Source: an uncultured Psychrosphaera sp. (GTDB lineage: Bacteria > Pseudomonadota > Gammaproteobacteria > Enterobacterales > Alteromonadaceae). Taken from it: a stretch of 64,000 bases of DNA. The position numbers and the translations under genes are program-made. The notes beneath the pieces were generated by a model. It was given only the letters and a program-made list of their open reading frames with translations, did not search any database and was not told the origin of the DNA. The stretch covers positions 1 through 64,000 of the forward strand of contig NZ_CANMSK010000003.1 in assembly GCF_947500655.1 (NCBI RefSeq). Direction: 5' to 3'. Below are positions 37,596 through 46,599 of the stretch, piece by piece. Position 1 is the first letter of the stretch. Each line of letters opens with the position of its first letter.

Positions 37596-38489
37596 GTGGA
37601 TTATATTAGTCACTTAGACGCATTAGGCTCAGAAGCCAACGTTAATATACTAGCGACTTGGTCAAGTTATTCAAATGCAGAGCGTGAAAGCGACTCTTTA
37701 GTTGAACAACTCCAAACTACATTAGATGTTGAACAATTGTTATCTATTTATCTTAGCGCAATTACGGCTCAGTATAAGATTAATTCAGTTGAGCTCGACA
37801 CGTATCACGGGAAGTTTAAATCTGGCACTCGAAGTAAGTCTTCACAAGCTATGACTTTACCAATTCGAATTAATGACCGCCTGATGGGTCGTATTAGCTA
37901 TTTTTCAGAAAAACCAATAACTGATATTTTGATGTCTTCTCTAACGAGTAGTCAAAAGAAACTTATTTACCCATTACGAAATGCATTAGCATTTTGGCAA
38001 TTGCAACAAATGGCATTAAAAGATCCATTAACCGGCATTGGTAATCGAGCCATGTATGACGATGCGATTGAATATAAGGTGCAACATGCATCACGTTTTA
38101 AAGAAACGTTTGTATTAATGCTGTTGGACTTAGACAATTTTAAAACTGTCAATGATACCCACGGGCATTTAATGGGCGATGATATTTTGTCTGCCTTTGT
38201 AACTCTTGTTAAAGACTGTTTGCGTGGTACCGATCAAATATTTAGATTTGGCGGTGACGAGTTTACTATTTTACTGGAAAAAGAAGGATTGAATGGCGCC
38301 AATATTGTTGCTGCTAGGATCCACCGAGCTATCAGCAAAAATACAACATTCAATGAATACAATGTTAGTACCAGTATTGGCTGTGCTTGTTTCAATGAAA
38401 ACGACACGCCTAACGATTTATTTGCTCGTGCAGATAAAGCGCTTTACGCGGCGAAAGATGCAGGTAAAAACTGCATGAAAATTGCGTAG
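37596..38489 (+). CDS. Diguanylate cyclase (GGDEF)
   Basis: 297 residues from the GTG at 37596, which has GGGGGG five bases upstream; another GTG at 37563 lacks a ribosome site. The N-terminal half (about 1-145) looks like a degenerate GAF sensor domain. The GGDEF domain follows with DPLTGIGNRAMYDDA, RFGGDEF and an intact inhibitory I-site RGTD five residues before GGDEF. It should make cyclic di-GMP with product inhibition. No transmembrane segment. Divergent from the antiporter. Confidence 0.92.
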   Translation: MDYISHLDALGSEANVNILATWSSYSNAERESDSLVEQLQTTLDVEQLLSIYLSAITAQYKINSVELDTYHGKFKSGTRSKSSQAMTLPIRINDRLMGRISYFSEKPITDILMSSLTSSQKKLIYPLRNALAFWQLQQMALKDPLTGIGNRAMYDDAIEYKVQHASRFKETFVLMLLDLDNFKTVNDTHGHLMGDDILSAFVTLVKDCLRGTDQIFRFGGDEFTILLEKEGLNGANIVAARIHRAISKNTTFNEYNVSTSIGCACFNENDTPNDLFARADKALYAAKDAGKNCMKIA

Positions 38490-38506
38490 CTACAACAACT
38501 ACCCCA

Positions 38507-38529
38507 GGAGTTGGCCTTCGGGCCGCTCC
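38507..38529 (+). other. UUCG-capped hairpin after the diguanylate cyclase
   Basis: GGAG-T-TGGCC-TTCG-GGCCG-CTCC forms a 9-bp GC-rich stem with one bulged T and the very stable UUCG tetraloop, 18 bases after the stop. There is no T-run, so it may be an RNA stabiliser or REP-like element and not a classical terminator. The remainder up to 38738 is AT-rich with no recognised feature. Confidence 0.6.
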
Positions 38530-38738
38530 ACTCCTCTCACCTACTAATAGTACATTCATGAATAAGCTTTATTTAAAAACCTGATCCTCCTGCATAATCT
38601 AAATTAAACAGACAATATTTCATTCAAAAATGAGTACTCTGTAAATAAAATAATTTATAAAAAATGATGGCTATTTTTAACATCTGATATAAATTACATT
38701 ATTATATTACTTCACACTGACAGATATGGAGATTTATT

Positions 38739-39668
38739 GTGCGATTTATCAAGACCTTACTGATAACGCTAACTTTTTTATTGCCACAAGTTCAAGCTGA
38801 GTCATTACCCGATTGGTTTGTAAATCCTCCTGGCGATAGTATGCAATGGTTCTATTCAGTTGGTATGGGGGAAACTAAACAACAAGCTCAACAAAATGCA
38901 CTGGAAGAATTAAGTGCGCGTTTACAAGTGACTGTAGACACAAATACACAGCAGTTTGTTGAAGCTAAAGATGGAAATACTGAATTATACTTAGAAGCTG
39001 ACACTCTTTTATCTACCACAGGCTTAATCTTTACTAATATAGAAATGGTTAAGTCTTCACAATATAATAATGAGATTATTCAGTTAGTTAAAATAGACAG
39101 ACAAGCTTTTTTCCAACAGCAGCATGACTCACTTAAACAACAGTTATCTAACTTTTTACCTGGGCCTGAAGGATTAATTAAAAAAACATTAAAACCTACT
39201 CTAGCTAAACTTATCCAATACAATCAAATAAAAAGTAATATTAGTAAAAAAATATCTTTATTAGATTCTTATGCATTTAACATTATGGATTTAGAAGTAT
39301 TAACGACTAAGTTACAGCTATTAGCTCAATCCATATCCCGTACAGTGGGTTACAAAATTGTAATGGCAAACGTAGATGAAGCCAATGCCACCGACATTAA
39401 ATTTTCAATTATTAAACAACTACAAACCATAGGGATCACATCAGACCAAAAAGAACATACACTTAGTGTCGTTTTTGCAGGTATTAACCAAGAACAAACC
39501 ACAACTGAGTTCCACTTTGCCATCAAGATGTCTGCAGAGTTAATCTATTTACTTGATGATTCTATTATTTACCAATTCCCAATGACAGCAACCGTTTTCA
39601 ACCAAAGTGCTAAATTAGCTGAGCAACAAGCACTAGAGTCAATTCAAGTACAGCTGGGTAGTTATTAA
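38739..39668 (+). CDS. LPP20-domain exported protein (operon gene 1)
   Basis: 309 residues from GTG with ATGGAGA upstream. Signal peptide about 1-20 (VQA-ES), no lipobox cysteine, so the product is soluble periplasmic or secreted. Residues about 22-130 resemble the LPP20 domain: LPDWFVNPPGD ... YSVGMGETKQQAQQNALEEL. The rest is helical then mixed, without a known domain. The stop overlaps the next ATG (TAATG), so genes 1 and 2 are translationally coupled. Helicobacter Lpp20 is a surface lipoprotein of unknown role. Function here is unknown. Confidence 0.75.
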   Translation: MRFIKTLLITLTFLLPQVQAESLPDWFVNPPGDSMQWFYSVGMGETKQQAQQNALEELSARLQVTVDTNTQQFVEAKDGNTELYLEADTLLSTTGLIFTNIEMVKSSQYNNEIIQLVKIDRQAFFQQQHDSLKQQLSNFLPGPEGLIKKTLKPTLAKLIQYNQIKSNISKKISLLDSYAFNIMDLEVLTTKLQLLAQSISRTVGYKIVMANVDEANATDIKFSIIKQLQTIGITSDQKEHTLSVVFAGINQEQTTTEFHFAIKMSAELIYLLDDSIIYQFPMTATVFNQSAKLAEQQALESIQVQLGSY

Positions 39669-40372
39669 TGAAAGTCATTCCAATCATAACTTTATTGACG
39701 ACTTTATTGTTATTTGGTTGTGCTATAAATATAAAAGATGGCGATGATATTCAATTTAACAAACATAAAATCGTTAGTGAATTTGTCGCTAAATCATTAC
39801 CACGAGAAGAGCGTTTAAAGCGCATCAGTAGCGACATTCAAAAAGTAGGTTTTAAACGAATTAGAGTTTCTGGTGTCTTTGATACATTCAGCGATAGTGC
39901 GTTAAGTATTTTTAAACATCAGAACAATATTATGACCGAGCATAAAACTATGCTCGACAACCACAGAGATGTATTGTCATTTTTAATGGCGAATAAAGGC
40001 AAAGACAAATCTCAGTTGGCGCAGGCTATTAACGATTTTGATAAGTCAGCAAAAAACGAACGAGAAAAGATCGGACCTAAGATCAAAGAATACGAAAGAG
40101 CATCGCAAAAAATATCAGATGAAAATACTAAGCTAACCGCTTTGATCACAGCTCAGACATTAAAGTTAGCCCATATTATTTATTCACAAGGCGATGACTT
40201 ACTCGGTGTTCAAGGCATACAAATGTTATTTAATGCGAGTAAAGTAAGTGAAGCTTATAATTTAGCCGAAATACGTTTGCATTTAGCTAAGGTTGCCAAT
40301 GAATTTATTAACGACGAAAAAGCCATTATTGATATTGCAAAACAATTACAATCATTGCAAGACGCTGATTAA
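39668..40372 (+). CDS. Helical lipoprotein (operon gene 2), function unknown
   Basis: 234 residues. Lipobox LFGC places the mature cysteine at residue 18, giving an anchored periplasmic lipoprotein. The mature part is almost all alpha-helix: two long K/E/D-rich segments (about 95-160 and 165-230) suggest a coiled coil. No family recognised. It starts inside the stop of gene 1 and ends 14 bases before gene 3. The position suggests a structural partner of genes 1 and 3. Confidence 0.7.
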   Translation: MKVIPIITLLTTLLLFGCAINIKDGDDIQFNKHKIVSEFVAKSLPREERLKRISSDIQKVGFKRIRVSGVFDTFSDSALSIFKHQNNIMTEHKTMLDNHRDVLSFLMANKGKDKSQLAQAINDFDKSAKNEREKIGPKIKEYERASQKISDENTKLTALITAQTLKLAHIIYSQGDDLLGVQGIQMLFNASKVSEAYNLAEIRLHLAKVANEFINDEKAIIDIAKQLQSLQDAD

Positions 40373-40386
40373 CAGGAAATAAACAG

Positions 40387-41529
40387 ATGAAGTTATTAAC
40401 AACTACAAGTACTTTAATTTTTGTAATGACCATTGTTGGTTGTACTAGCTCTGCAAAAATAAAATATCCAGAACAACAGACAAACTTAACTGACGCACAA
40501 GCTCTGAATTCGAAAATAATCGTCGCTAAATCTGCTTACGAGTTTGAAGATAAAGACATAGAAGTACCAAGCAATTTTAATGTACAAGGGATCGACAACT
40601 GTACGTTTGACATTAATAATGAATCTGATGACTGTCCACTGAAAAAGCCAATAATCCGAGTTTACTTTGACGGAAATAACAGTACTAGCCAACAAAAAGA
40701 AGAGAAGAAAGTACTAGAGTCTTTAAACAATAAAAAATTAGGCTTAATGTTTGAAAGCCAATTAGCTGGATTAAATCGCTTTCGAGTTGTAACACAAGAC
40801 GACATAACGTCTCAAGAAGTTGCATCACAAATAAGAGAACAGTCGGCAAAAACAGTTGCAAGCGTTATGAAAGACAACCGAACATTGCGCCCAGACTACA
40901 TATTAAAGATAGACACAATCAAAACAGCCGACCGTTTTTATGCGGAATACAACGGCATGGCTCAATATGCAGTAGAGCTAACGGTTAGTGTTATCGACCC
41001 ATTTACCAAAGAGAAATTATCTTATCCAAACATAGGTAAAATTCGTATTGATGGTATTGATGTTAAACCAAAGCATGAATTAGTGTACACAGAAGTAAAT
41101 GGTAAGTATTACACCGGATTTGATTATACAAACCCTGAAAATATTAATGCAGTATTTAGCAAAATTGCTTCAAAAGCTTTTGATGTAATGTTATCTAGAA
41201 TGTTAACGGAAATGCCAGTATCTACCCAAGTTACAGGTTTACGAGGCGACCAAATCACCTTAGATAGAGGCCGTAACGCTGGAGTCTTAACTGACGATAC
41301 TTTTATTTTGTTTAAATATGATGGCGGTTTTGTTGATCCAATCGCTGTAGCCATTGCCAAGCCGTCTTCTGAAAGCTCAATTGCTAAAATAGTAAAATGG
41401 AAAAAAACGGATATCGCTGACGATTTAAAGAAAAAGGCAGCTAAAGGTATTTATCGACCAACTCGTGGCGAGCAAATTTTTGCAGTTTCAATTGGCCTTC
41501 CTAGCTCATATTTAAAAACAAAAATGTAA
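40387..41529 (+). CDS. Lipoprotein with FlgT-C-like end (operon gene 3)
   Basis: 380 residues. Lipobox IVGC (C19) after the signal peptide. A middle domain (about 95-275) has the alternating pattern of CsgG/TolB-N-like proteins: a strand IIRVYFDG, then VLESLNNKKLGLMFESQLAG, then YILKIDTIK. The C-terminal 100 residues (GDQITLDRGRNAGVLTDDTF) resemble the FlgT C-terminal domain (GGQIQLNIGRDQGVNIGQEY in the flgT of this window). It is the largest operon member and probably outer-membrane bound. Function unknown. Confidence 0.72.
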   Translation: MKLLTTTSTLIFVMTIVGCTSSAKIKYPEQQTNLTDAQALNSKIIVAKSAYEFEDKDIEVPSNFNVQGIDNCTFDINNESDDCPLKKPIIRVYFDGNNSTSQQKEEKKVLESLNNKKLGLMFESQLAGLNRFRVVTQDDITSQEVASQIREQSAKTVASVMKDNRTLRPDYILKIDTIKTADRFYAEYNGMAQYAVELTVSVIDPFTKEKLSYPNIGKIRIDGIDVKPKHELVYTEVNGKYYTGFDYTNPENINAVFSKIASKAFDVMLSRMLTEMPVSTQVTGLRGDQITLDRGRNAGVLTDDTFILFKYDGGFVDPIAVAIAKPSSESSIAKIVKWKKTDIADDLKKKAAKGIYRPTRGEQIFAVSIGLPSSYLKTKM

Positions 41530-41547
41530 TTTGATAAGTTGAACATT

Positions 41548-42477
41548 ATGAAAAAAGTACTGTTATTCGTTTTATCTATATTTGCGGTATCTACTTATGC
41601 CGATACCAGCGACATTAAATTTGATTATCAAAAAAGTGAAAAGACACTAACAGTATCTGGCGATCTCTGTACTTATGGAAAAAGGTCGAAACAAAAATTA
41701 CCTGAAGCAGTTATCGATAATATTCATAACTATGTGAAGGATTATAATAAAGACTTCATTGAGCAGATTAGAAATATAAAAACAGGCATGTTTGGCCGCC
41801 GTCTCAATACAGCTGAATTAGCCATAATGTATCAACTGAATGATAAACACTTAAATATGGATTATTACTTTGAAGGCAATAACGCCTGTGTGACTTATCA
41901 GGCGATTGTAACGCTAGATTTTACTAACGATGACAGTACTTACTTTGACTTTGATCAGCCTGATACCTGGACGTTTCTAGCCAAAAGCAATGACTTATTT
42001 CAAATCAATAACGCAATTAAATCGGTTTATCCAAGCATAACAATAACAAAGCAAGACTTACCGCAAAACGAACAATCTGCACTAATTGTTTTATCTAAGG
42101 TGAGTGGATCATTTTCGTTATATAAATTTGATGCTAAAAAATTCAACCAAATAAAACTACTGGCCTTAAATAGCGTATTCGTTAATGCTCCTGAGCCCTA
42201 CAAATCAGCAATGGAACAATACTTAACCAGCTACCAATTTAATATTGCAGAAGACGTAAAAGATACTAATTGGTATCTACACATCACGCCAAAGCAAATA
42301 TCAGAAGGGATTTCATTTAGAGTCAGTTATCAATCTAAAACTTCAGTGAATAAAGTAGTGAAGAACGATCCATATATTTTACCTACACTACCAACGAGTA
42401 ACGATGACGAATTAAAAGATGTCATCTTATTACATTTAGAAATGATGGAATTTGTTCAGTTATTAGAAAGTCCTTAA
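41548..42477 (+). CDS. Exported protein of unknown function (operon gene 4)
   Basis: 309 residues from the ATG at 41548; an in-frame TTG nine bases earlier is less likely. Signal peptide MKKVLLFVLSIFAVSTYA. The mature protein begins with a beta-rich domain containing two cysteines (C43 in LCTYGKRS and one in NNACVTYQ at about 112) that could form a disulfide. No family recognised. It is separated from gene 3 by 18 bases and followed by a strong terminator, so it ends the operon. Confidence 0.68.
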   Translation: MKKVLLFVLSIFAVSTYADTSDIKFDYQKSEKTLTVSGDLCTYGKRSKQKLPEAVIDNIHNYVKDYNKDFIEQIRNIKTGMFGRRLNTAELAIMYQLNDKHLNMDYYFEGNNACVTYQAIVTLDFTNDDSTYFDFDQPDTWTFLAKSNDLFQINNAIKSVYPSITITKQDLPQNEQSALIVLSKVSGSFSLYKFDAKKFNQIKLLALNSVFVNAPEPYKSAMEQYLTSYQFNIAEDVKDTNWYLHITPKQISEGISFRVSYQSKTSVNKVVKNDPYILPTLPTSNDDELKDVILLHLEMMEFVQLLESP

Positions 42478-42522
42478 CGCTTAGTAAAACATTAACATTT
42501 ACCAATGAATTTACTAACTGAA

Positions 42523-42560
42523 AACAAAAAACGGATTATATGAATAATCCGTTTTTTGTT
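42523..42560. terminator. Strong bidirectional terminator
   Basis: A perfect 17-bp stem with loop ATGA; the core is ACGGATTAT/ATAATCCGT with A6 and T6 tracts. It closes the four-gene operon and also serves the convergent solute-binding gene. Confidence 0.93.
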
Positions 42561-42593
42561 AACGCTCCACTAACAACACTGCAAATTACTAAA

Positions 42594-43349
42594 TCATTGG
42601 TTAATTACTTTCCAGTCAGGCCCATAATATTTCTCAGTTATTTGATCTAATGTACCGTTATTTATCATGGTTTGTACCGCGCTATTCAACAAAGGTATTT
42701 TATCTGTATGCTTAGATTTTTTAGATAATTGCACCCACTGCTCTTTTTCACCGAGATTGAGTTTTTTACTGAAGTCGACCTTCTCTAAACCATTATTAAT
42801 TCTTAATATATAATGCAGTACAAATGCCGATCCAGCCATTGCGTCTACACGGTCGTGTATTAGCATTTTTATTACTTGTTTATATTGGTTAACTTCCATG
42901 ATTGCAAGTTCAGAGTCGTTGTCGAACCTTTCACTTAAATGGATACCTCGTCTAACTGCAATAGAGATACCTTTTAAATCATCATAGCTATTTACTTCTA
43001 TTAGCTTTCTAGTAATAACTGCGACCTTAACAGCCCGAATTTTAGCCACGTAATCCACCATATAACTACGTGATTCAGATTTGAATACTATGCCACCATC
43101 ATGTTTCCCCATCTCGAGACCCTGCCATATTCTTGGGTAAGGCATCAAAAGTGTATTAATACACAAACCCGAATTCTTTGCGATAGCGTTAATAATATCA
43201 ACCTGAACACCAGTAAGTTGGCCCTCATCATTTACAAAACCCAACGGCTCACTATGGATCACATGAAAGTTTAAACAGTCACTTTTACTAATAGCTAAGC
43301 TTGGATATAGAAATATAATAAAAGTAAATGCGTGGGAAAGTTTTACCAT
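42594..43349 (-). CDS. Periplasmic solute-binding protein, family 3-like
   Basis: 251 residues with signal peptide (about 1-21). The segment EPLGFVNDEGQLTGVQVDIINAI is the classic start of amino-acid-type binding proteins, and the fold continues to YYGPDWKV. No transporter genes adjoin, so it may be an orphan binding protein or a sensor-associated protein. Such orphans are common in marine Alteromonadales. Confidence 0.82.
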   Translation of the reverse strand: MVKLSHAFTFIIFLYPSLAISKSDCLNFHVIHSEPLGFVNDEGQLTGVQVDIINAIAKNSGLCINTLLMPYPRIWQGLEMGKHDGGIVFKSESRSYMVDYVAKIRAVKVAVITRKLIEVNSYDDLKGISIAVRRGIHLSERFDNDSELAIMEVNQYKQVIKMLIHDRVDAMAGSAFVLHYILRINNGLEKVDFSKKLNLGEKEQWVQLSKKSKHTDKIPLLNSAVQTMINNGTLDQITEKYYGPDWKVINQ

Positions 43350-43486
43350 ACAAGCGACCTAAAGGTTTGTTATGAAATAAGAATTATTTTATTACTGTAA
43401 GAGTTTATTAGAGTATATGCAGTGATGGATAAATAAACAAAATATAGTTGGAAGTGATTTTGAAATTAATGATGGTCAGATGAGTA

Positions 43487-43562
43487 TGGTGTCCCCACCA
43501 GGACTCGAACCTGGAGCAGCAGCTTAGGAGGCCGCAGTTTTATCCTGTTAAACTATAGGGAC
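43487..43562 (-). tRNA. tRNA-Arg (anticodon CCU)
   Basis: The minus strand folds as a full cloverleaf: acceptor GTCCCTA/TGGGGAC, D stem GTTT/AAAC, anticodon stem GCGGC/GCTGC around CTCCTAA (anticodon CCT), T stem CCAGG/CCTGG. Encoded CCA end. It reads AGG codons. Promoter elements lie just upstream. Confidence 0.97.
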
Positions 43563-43571
43563 ACATAAGTA

Positions 43572-43599
43572 ATTATACCGAATTAAAACTCCGAGTGAA
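43572..43599 (-). promoter_or_regulatory. Promoter of tRNA-Arg
   Basis: TATAAT (43572-43577) and TTCACT (43594-43599) with a 16-base spacer on the minus strand. The -10 is perfect; the tRNA begins 9 bases after it, so a short 5' leader or none is made. Confidence 0.65.
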
Positions 43600-43646
43600 G
43601 TTTAATGTGTCCCTATTATCTAATATATTCTCGGCTTAATTAACGA

Positions 43647-44753
43647 TTAATTAGCCTCTTTTAATAATGAAACCTGCTCTTGTTCAAAAACAGCGGCTAT
43701 TGGTGTTAACTGCTCTGACTCAGCATCGCCTAACTCAGTAACATAGCTCATTAAACAACTACTACGTTTAGTTATTGCTTTGGCTAATGACTTACCATCT
43801 TCTGATTTAATTAATACCGTATCACCAGTATTAAATTCGCCGTTTACGCTAAGCAATTGATCACTAGTAATATCTTCAATGCCTTCTAAAACAGTTTGCT
43901 CACCTGATTTATTAACTACAAACTCACCTTGTGAACGAGTCGTATGTTTTAGCCAATGGGTTTTGTCACTCATTGGGGTTTTAGACGCTAAGAATATAGT
44001 TCCAGGGTTTTCATCTCTTAATAACGCTGGGAATACATCAGGTTTTTCACCGTTGATTATATAAGTTGTTATACCATGGGCGATGGCTTTTTCTGCTGAC
44101 TCAACTTTTGTTGCCATGCCGCCCGTTCCAACATCGTTAGTAGCAGACATATCGATATTTTTTAGATGTGCGGTAATCGATTCTACAATTGGTATCAATT
44201 TGGCACTCTCGTCAATTCTTGGATTGCCAGTATACAAACCATCAACATCAGTGCATAGCACTAAGCCATCGGCATTAACCGCTGCAGAAACAATTGCAGC
44301 TAAGTTATCATTATCACCTACTTTTAATTCATCAGTGGTGATGGTGTCGTTTTCATTAACAATCGGCAATATCCCATGGCTTAAGGCTTTATCAATTGTA
44401 GCTGATACGCTTTGATAACGTTCGGTATCGGCTAAATCACCATGAGTTAATAATATTTGGCAGGTTGGAAAATCAAACAATCTGTCCCAAGTACTTACCA
44501 TGTCAGATTGTCCTGCAGCAGCCATTGCTTTTTTCATTGCGATTGAATCACAATTTGCTTTAGGAAAGTATTGTCTGCCAGCAGCTATAGAGCCTGATGA
44601 GACTAAAACAACTTCAATGCCACGAGCACGGCATTCAATAATAAACTGAGCGATAGGGAATAACTTGTGAGGGCTGCAGCCTTTTCCGTCTGGTGCAATT
44701 AATGCGCTGCCAACTTTTAAAACAATTCGTTCGAAATTTGAAAATAAAACCAT
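43647..44753 (-). CDS. proB: Glutamate 5-kinase
   Basis: 368 residues from the ATG at 44753 (a start 48 bases earlier would add an unusual hydrophobic tail). The amino-acid kinase domain (about 1-255) begins IVLKVGSALIAPDG and contains NENDTITTDELKVGDNDNLAA. A C-terminal PUA domain (about 275-355) follows. It makes glutamyl-5-phosphate for proline synthesis. proA is not next to it in this window, unlike in E. coli. Confidence 0.96.
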   Translation of the reverse strand: MVLFSNFERIVLKVGSALIAPDGKGCSPHKLFPIAQFIIECRARGIEVVLVSSGSIAAGRQYFPKANCDSIAMKKAMAAAGQSDMVSTWDRLFDFPTCQILLTHGDLADTERYQSVSATIDKALSHGILPIVNENDTITTDELKVGDNDNLAAIVSAAVNADGLVLCTDVDGLYTGNPRIDESAKLIPIVESITAHLKNIDMSATNDVGTGGMATKVESAEKAIAHGITTYIINGEKPDVFPALLRDENPGTIFLASKTPMSDKTHWLKHTTRSQGEFVVNKSGEQTVLEGIEDITSDQLLSVNGEFNTGDTVLIKSEDGKSLAKAITKRSSCLMSYVTELGDAESEQLTPIAAVFEQEQVSLLKEAN

Positions 44754-45075
44754 AAATCCAATATATAAATAATGAAGGTTGATGCTTAGTATACTAACCA
44801 TTAAATTAATTTCAACTTCAGATAAGGAATAAGATAATCATTATTTATAACAAAATATGATTATATTTTAATCCAACCCGCCTAATTATTGAATATTAGC
44901 TCCAATAATTTAATTACTGCACTAATCATTTTTTTATTATTATTTATTATTTCGTTCTTAGAAATGAATAAAGTTGCAATTGTAAGGTAATACAGTTGGG
45001 TACATAAGTAGTCTAGATTAAGACTACTTTAGATAATAGTAAACGGTGTAAGGTGCGGGGGAAACTTAGGAAAAA
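44754..45075. other. Intergenic region with weak Fur-like site and hairpin
   Basis: 322 AT-rich bases between proB and marR. Two structures are visible. A hairpin AAGTAGTCT-N6-AGACTACTT (45006-45029) has no T-run and may act as a marR 3' end. A stretch containing GATAATCATTATT (44833-44845) matches 15 of 19 Fur-box positions when extended to 44827, but AT-rich chance matches are likely. Confidence 0.4.
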
Positions 45076-45558
45076 TTAAGGCTTATGGATTGAATCAATT
45101 TCACCAATTTTTAACATAGGTGCTGCATCTAACTCTTCTGCATTCATCATACTAGCAATACGCTGAACACTTGATAATAAGAGTGTTTGTTCCCATCCTT
45201 CGATGTTCTCAAATTTTTCAATAAAACTTTCTTCCATCGCTCTAGGTGCATCATTTAATGTCATGACACCTTGCTCTGTAAGATACAAAGACACTTTTCT
45301 GCGGTCAATACTGTCACGCTTTCTAACCAACAATTGTTTGATTTCCAATCGATCTAAGATGCTAGTAACGGTAGCTTGAGATAAATTAATACTGTCTGAA
45401 ACTTGTTTTGAGGTTAAGCCTGGGGCTGCAAGGACTTCTTGCAAAACTAATAATTGGGGACCTGTGATCCCCACAGCTTTACTTAACTTTTTTGAACGTA
45501 AGTCAATTGCTCTGATTATTTGTCGAATTGACACAAACAATTCTTCATATTTTTCCAA
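45076..45558 (-). CDS. MarR family transcriptional regulator
   Basis: 160 residues. The winged helix-turn-helix spans about 35-110 (LTSKQVSDSINLSQATVTSIL; RKRDSIDRRKVSLYLTEQG wing). MarR proteins repress genes for stress or aromatic compounds and respond to small ligands. The next gene upstream on the minus strand is PAP2, 88 bases away, which could be its partner. No operator is identified. Confidence 0.92.
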   Translation of the reverse strand: MEKYEELFVSIRQIIRAIDLRSKKLSKAVGITGPQLLVLQEVLAAPGLTSKQVSDSINLSQATVTSILDRLEIKQLLVRKRDSIDRRKVSLYLTEQGVMTLNDAPRAMEESFIEKFENIEGWEQTLLLSSVQRIASMMNAEELDAAPMLKIGEIDSIHKP

Positions 45559-45646
45559 TACTATTCACCCACCTAAATAAAAGGGTGAACTTTACCCCTG
45601 TTGACTAAGCAAATCAAACAGGGATATAACGAGTTAATACGTTTTT

Positions 45647-46423
45647 TTATGAATTAACCACAGTTTCTTTTTTTTGTCCGCATAATTGTCTTTGCTTTTC
45701 TACTTCTGGACATTGCCATTTATCGCCTGGATTAGGCACTCTCATCCATTTAGCAATTAACCAAATAGACCAATACACCATAAAGCCGGCCAGTATAGAG
45801 TCACTCAGAAAGTGTCCTCCTTGGATCACTCGGATCATCCCAACTGCAGAGCCAATACCTAAACCAATGTAGAACCATTTTCTCGATCCAAACAACCAGC
45901 CTAAGATCATAAAATAAAAACCCATTGCGGCATGCCCACTAACAAAAGAACAATTGCGTTCGCACTGATCTGAAATAACCCAAGCTGGAGAAAAGGTTTT
46001 ATCACCACCAAATTCAACAACCGTTCGAGGGCGAGCTCTGTCCCAACTATCTTTAAATACATTATGTACAATAATACCTGGGCCAATTAACAAGGTTACT
46101 AATGCAAACCAGCATAGATGCCTACGAATTTTACAATAATCAGATTTAAAACCTAATAATAAGAAAACCAGCATCACAGGTAATAATACTTTAGGTAAAT
46201 GTTTAAAAACATCGTAAGTTATTTGTACTAATGCCGTTTCATGTAAATAAAAACCATCTTTTTCATCATAAAATAGATTTGATGCCCATAAGTCGATTTC
46301 AGGTACTAAGTAAAATAATAATGAAACGGCAACAAATACTAGAAAAGCAATCCAAGTCTTTGTATTACTTTTGTTTTTAATCTCTACGTCTAGTGACTTT
46401 TCAGTAGTCGTACTGGAATTCAT
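45647..46423 (-). CDS. PAP2-family lipid phosphatase
   Basis: 258 residues from the ATG at 46423 (AAGGAT nine bases upstream); a TTG nine bases earlier is too close to that site. Five or six membrane helices. The phosphatase motifs are K-x6-RP in KDSWDRARPR, SGH in CSFVSGHAAMGF and R-x5-HF-x-SD in IRVIQGGHFLSDS. The family includes LpxE-type lipid A phosphatases and undecaprenyl-pyrophosphate phosphatases; which applies here is unclear. Confidence 0.88.
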   Translation of the reverse strand: MNSSTTTEKSLDVEIKNKSNTKTWIAFLVFVAVSLLFYLVPEIDLWASNLFYDEKDGFYLHETALVQITYDVFKHLPKVLLPVMLVFLLLGFKSDYCKIRRHLCWFALVTLLIGPGIIVHNVFKDSWDRARPRTVVEFGGDKTFSPAWVISDQCERNCSFVSGHAAMGFYFMILGWLFGSRKWFYIGLGIGSAVGMIRVIQGGHFLSDSILAGFMVYWSIWLIAKWMRVPNPGDKWQCPEVEKQRQLCGQKKETVVNS

Positions 46424-46599
46424 GTTCAGCAATCCTTTAAAAAATTTGTCTTATTGTATGTTTCTTTGCGTAACCTGCAACAAAATATTGAACACTAATC
46501 AAAATTTAGGGGAATCCCTTTGCTACTTGACCTAAATATTCTGTATAATCGCCAGTCCATTAATGGTGGCTATTTTTTAACCACTCGTTATTATTAAAT

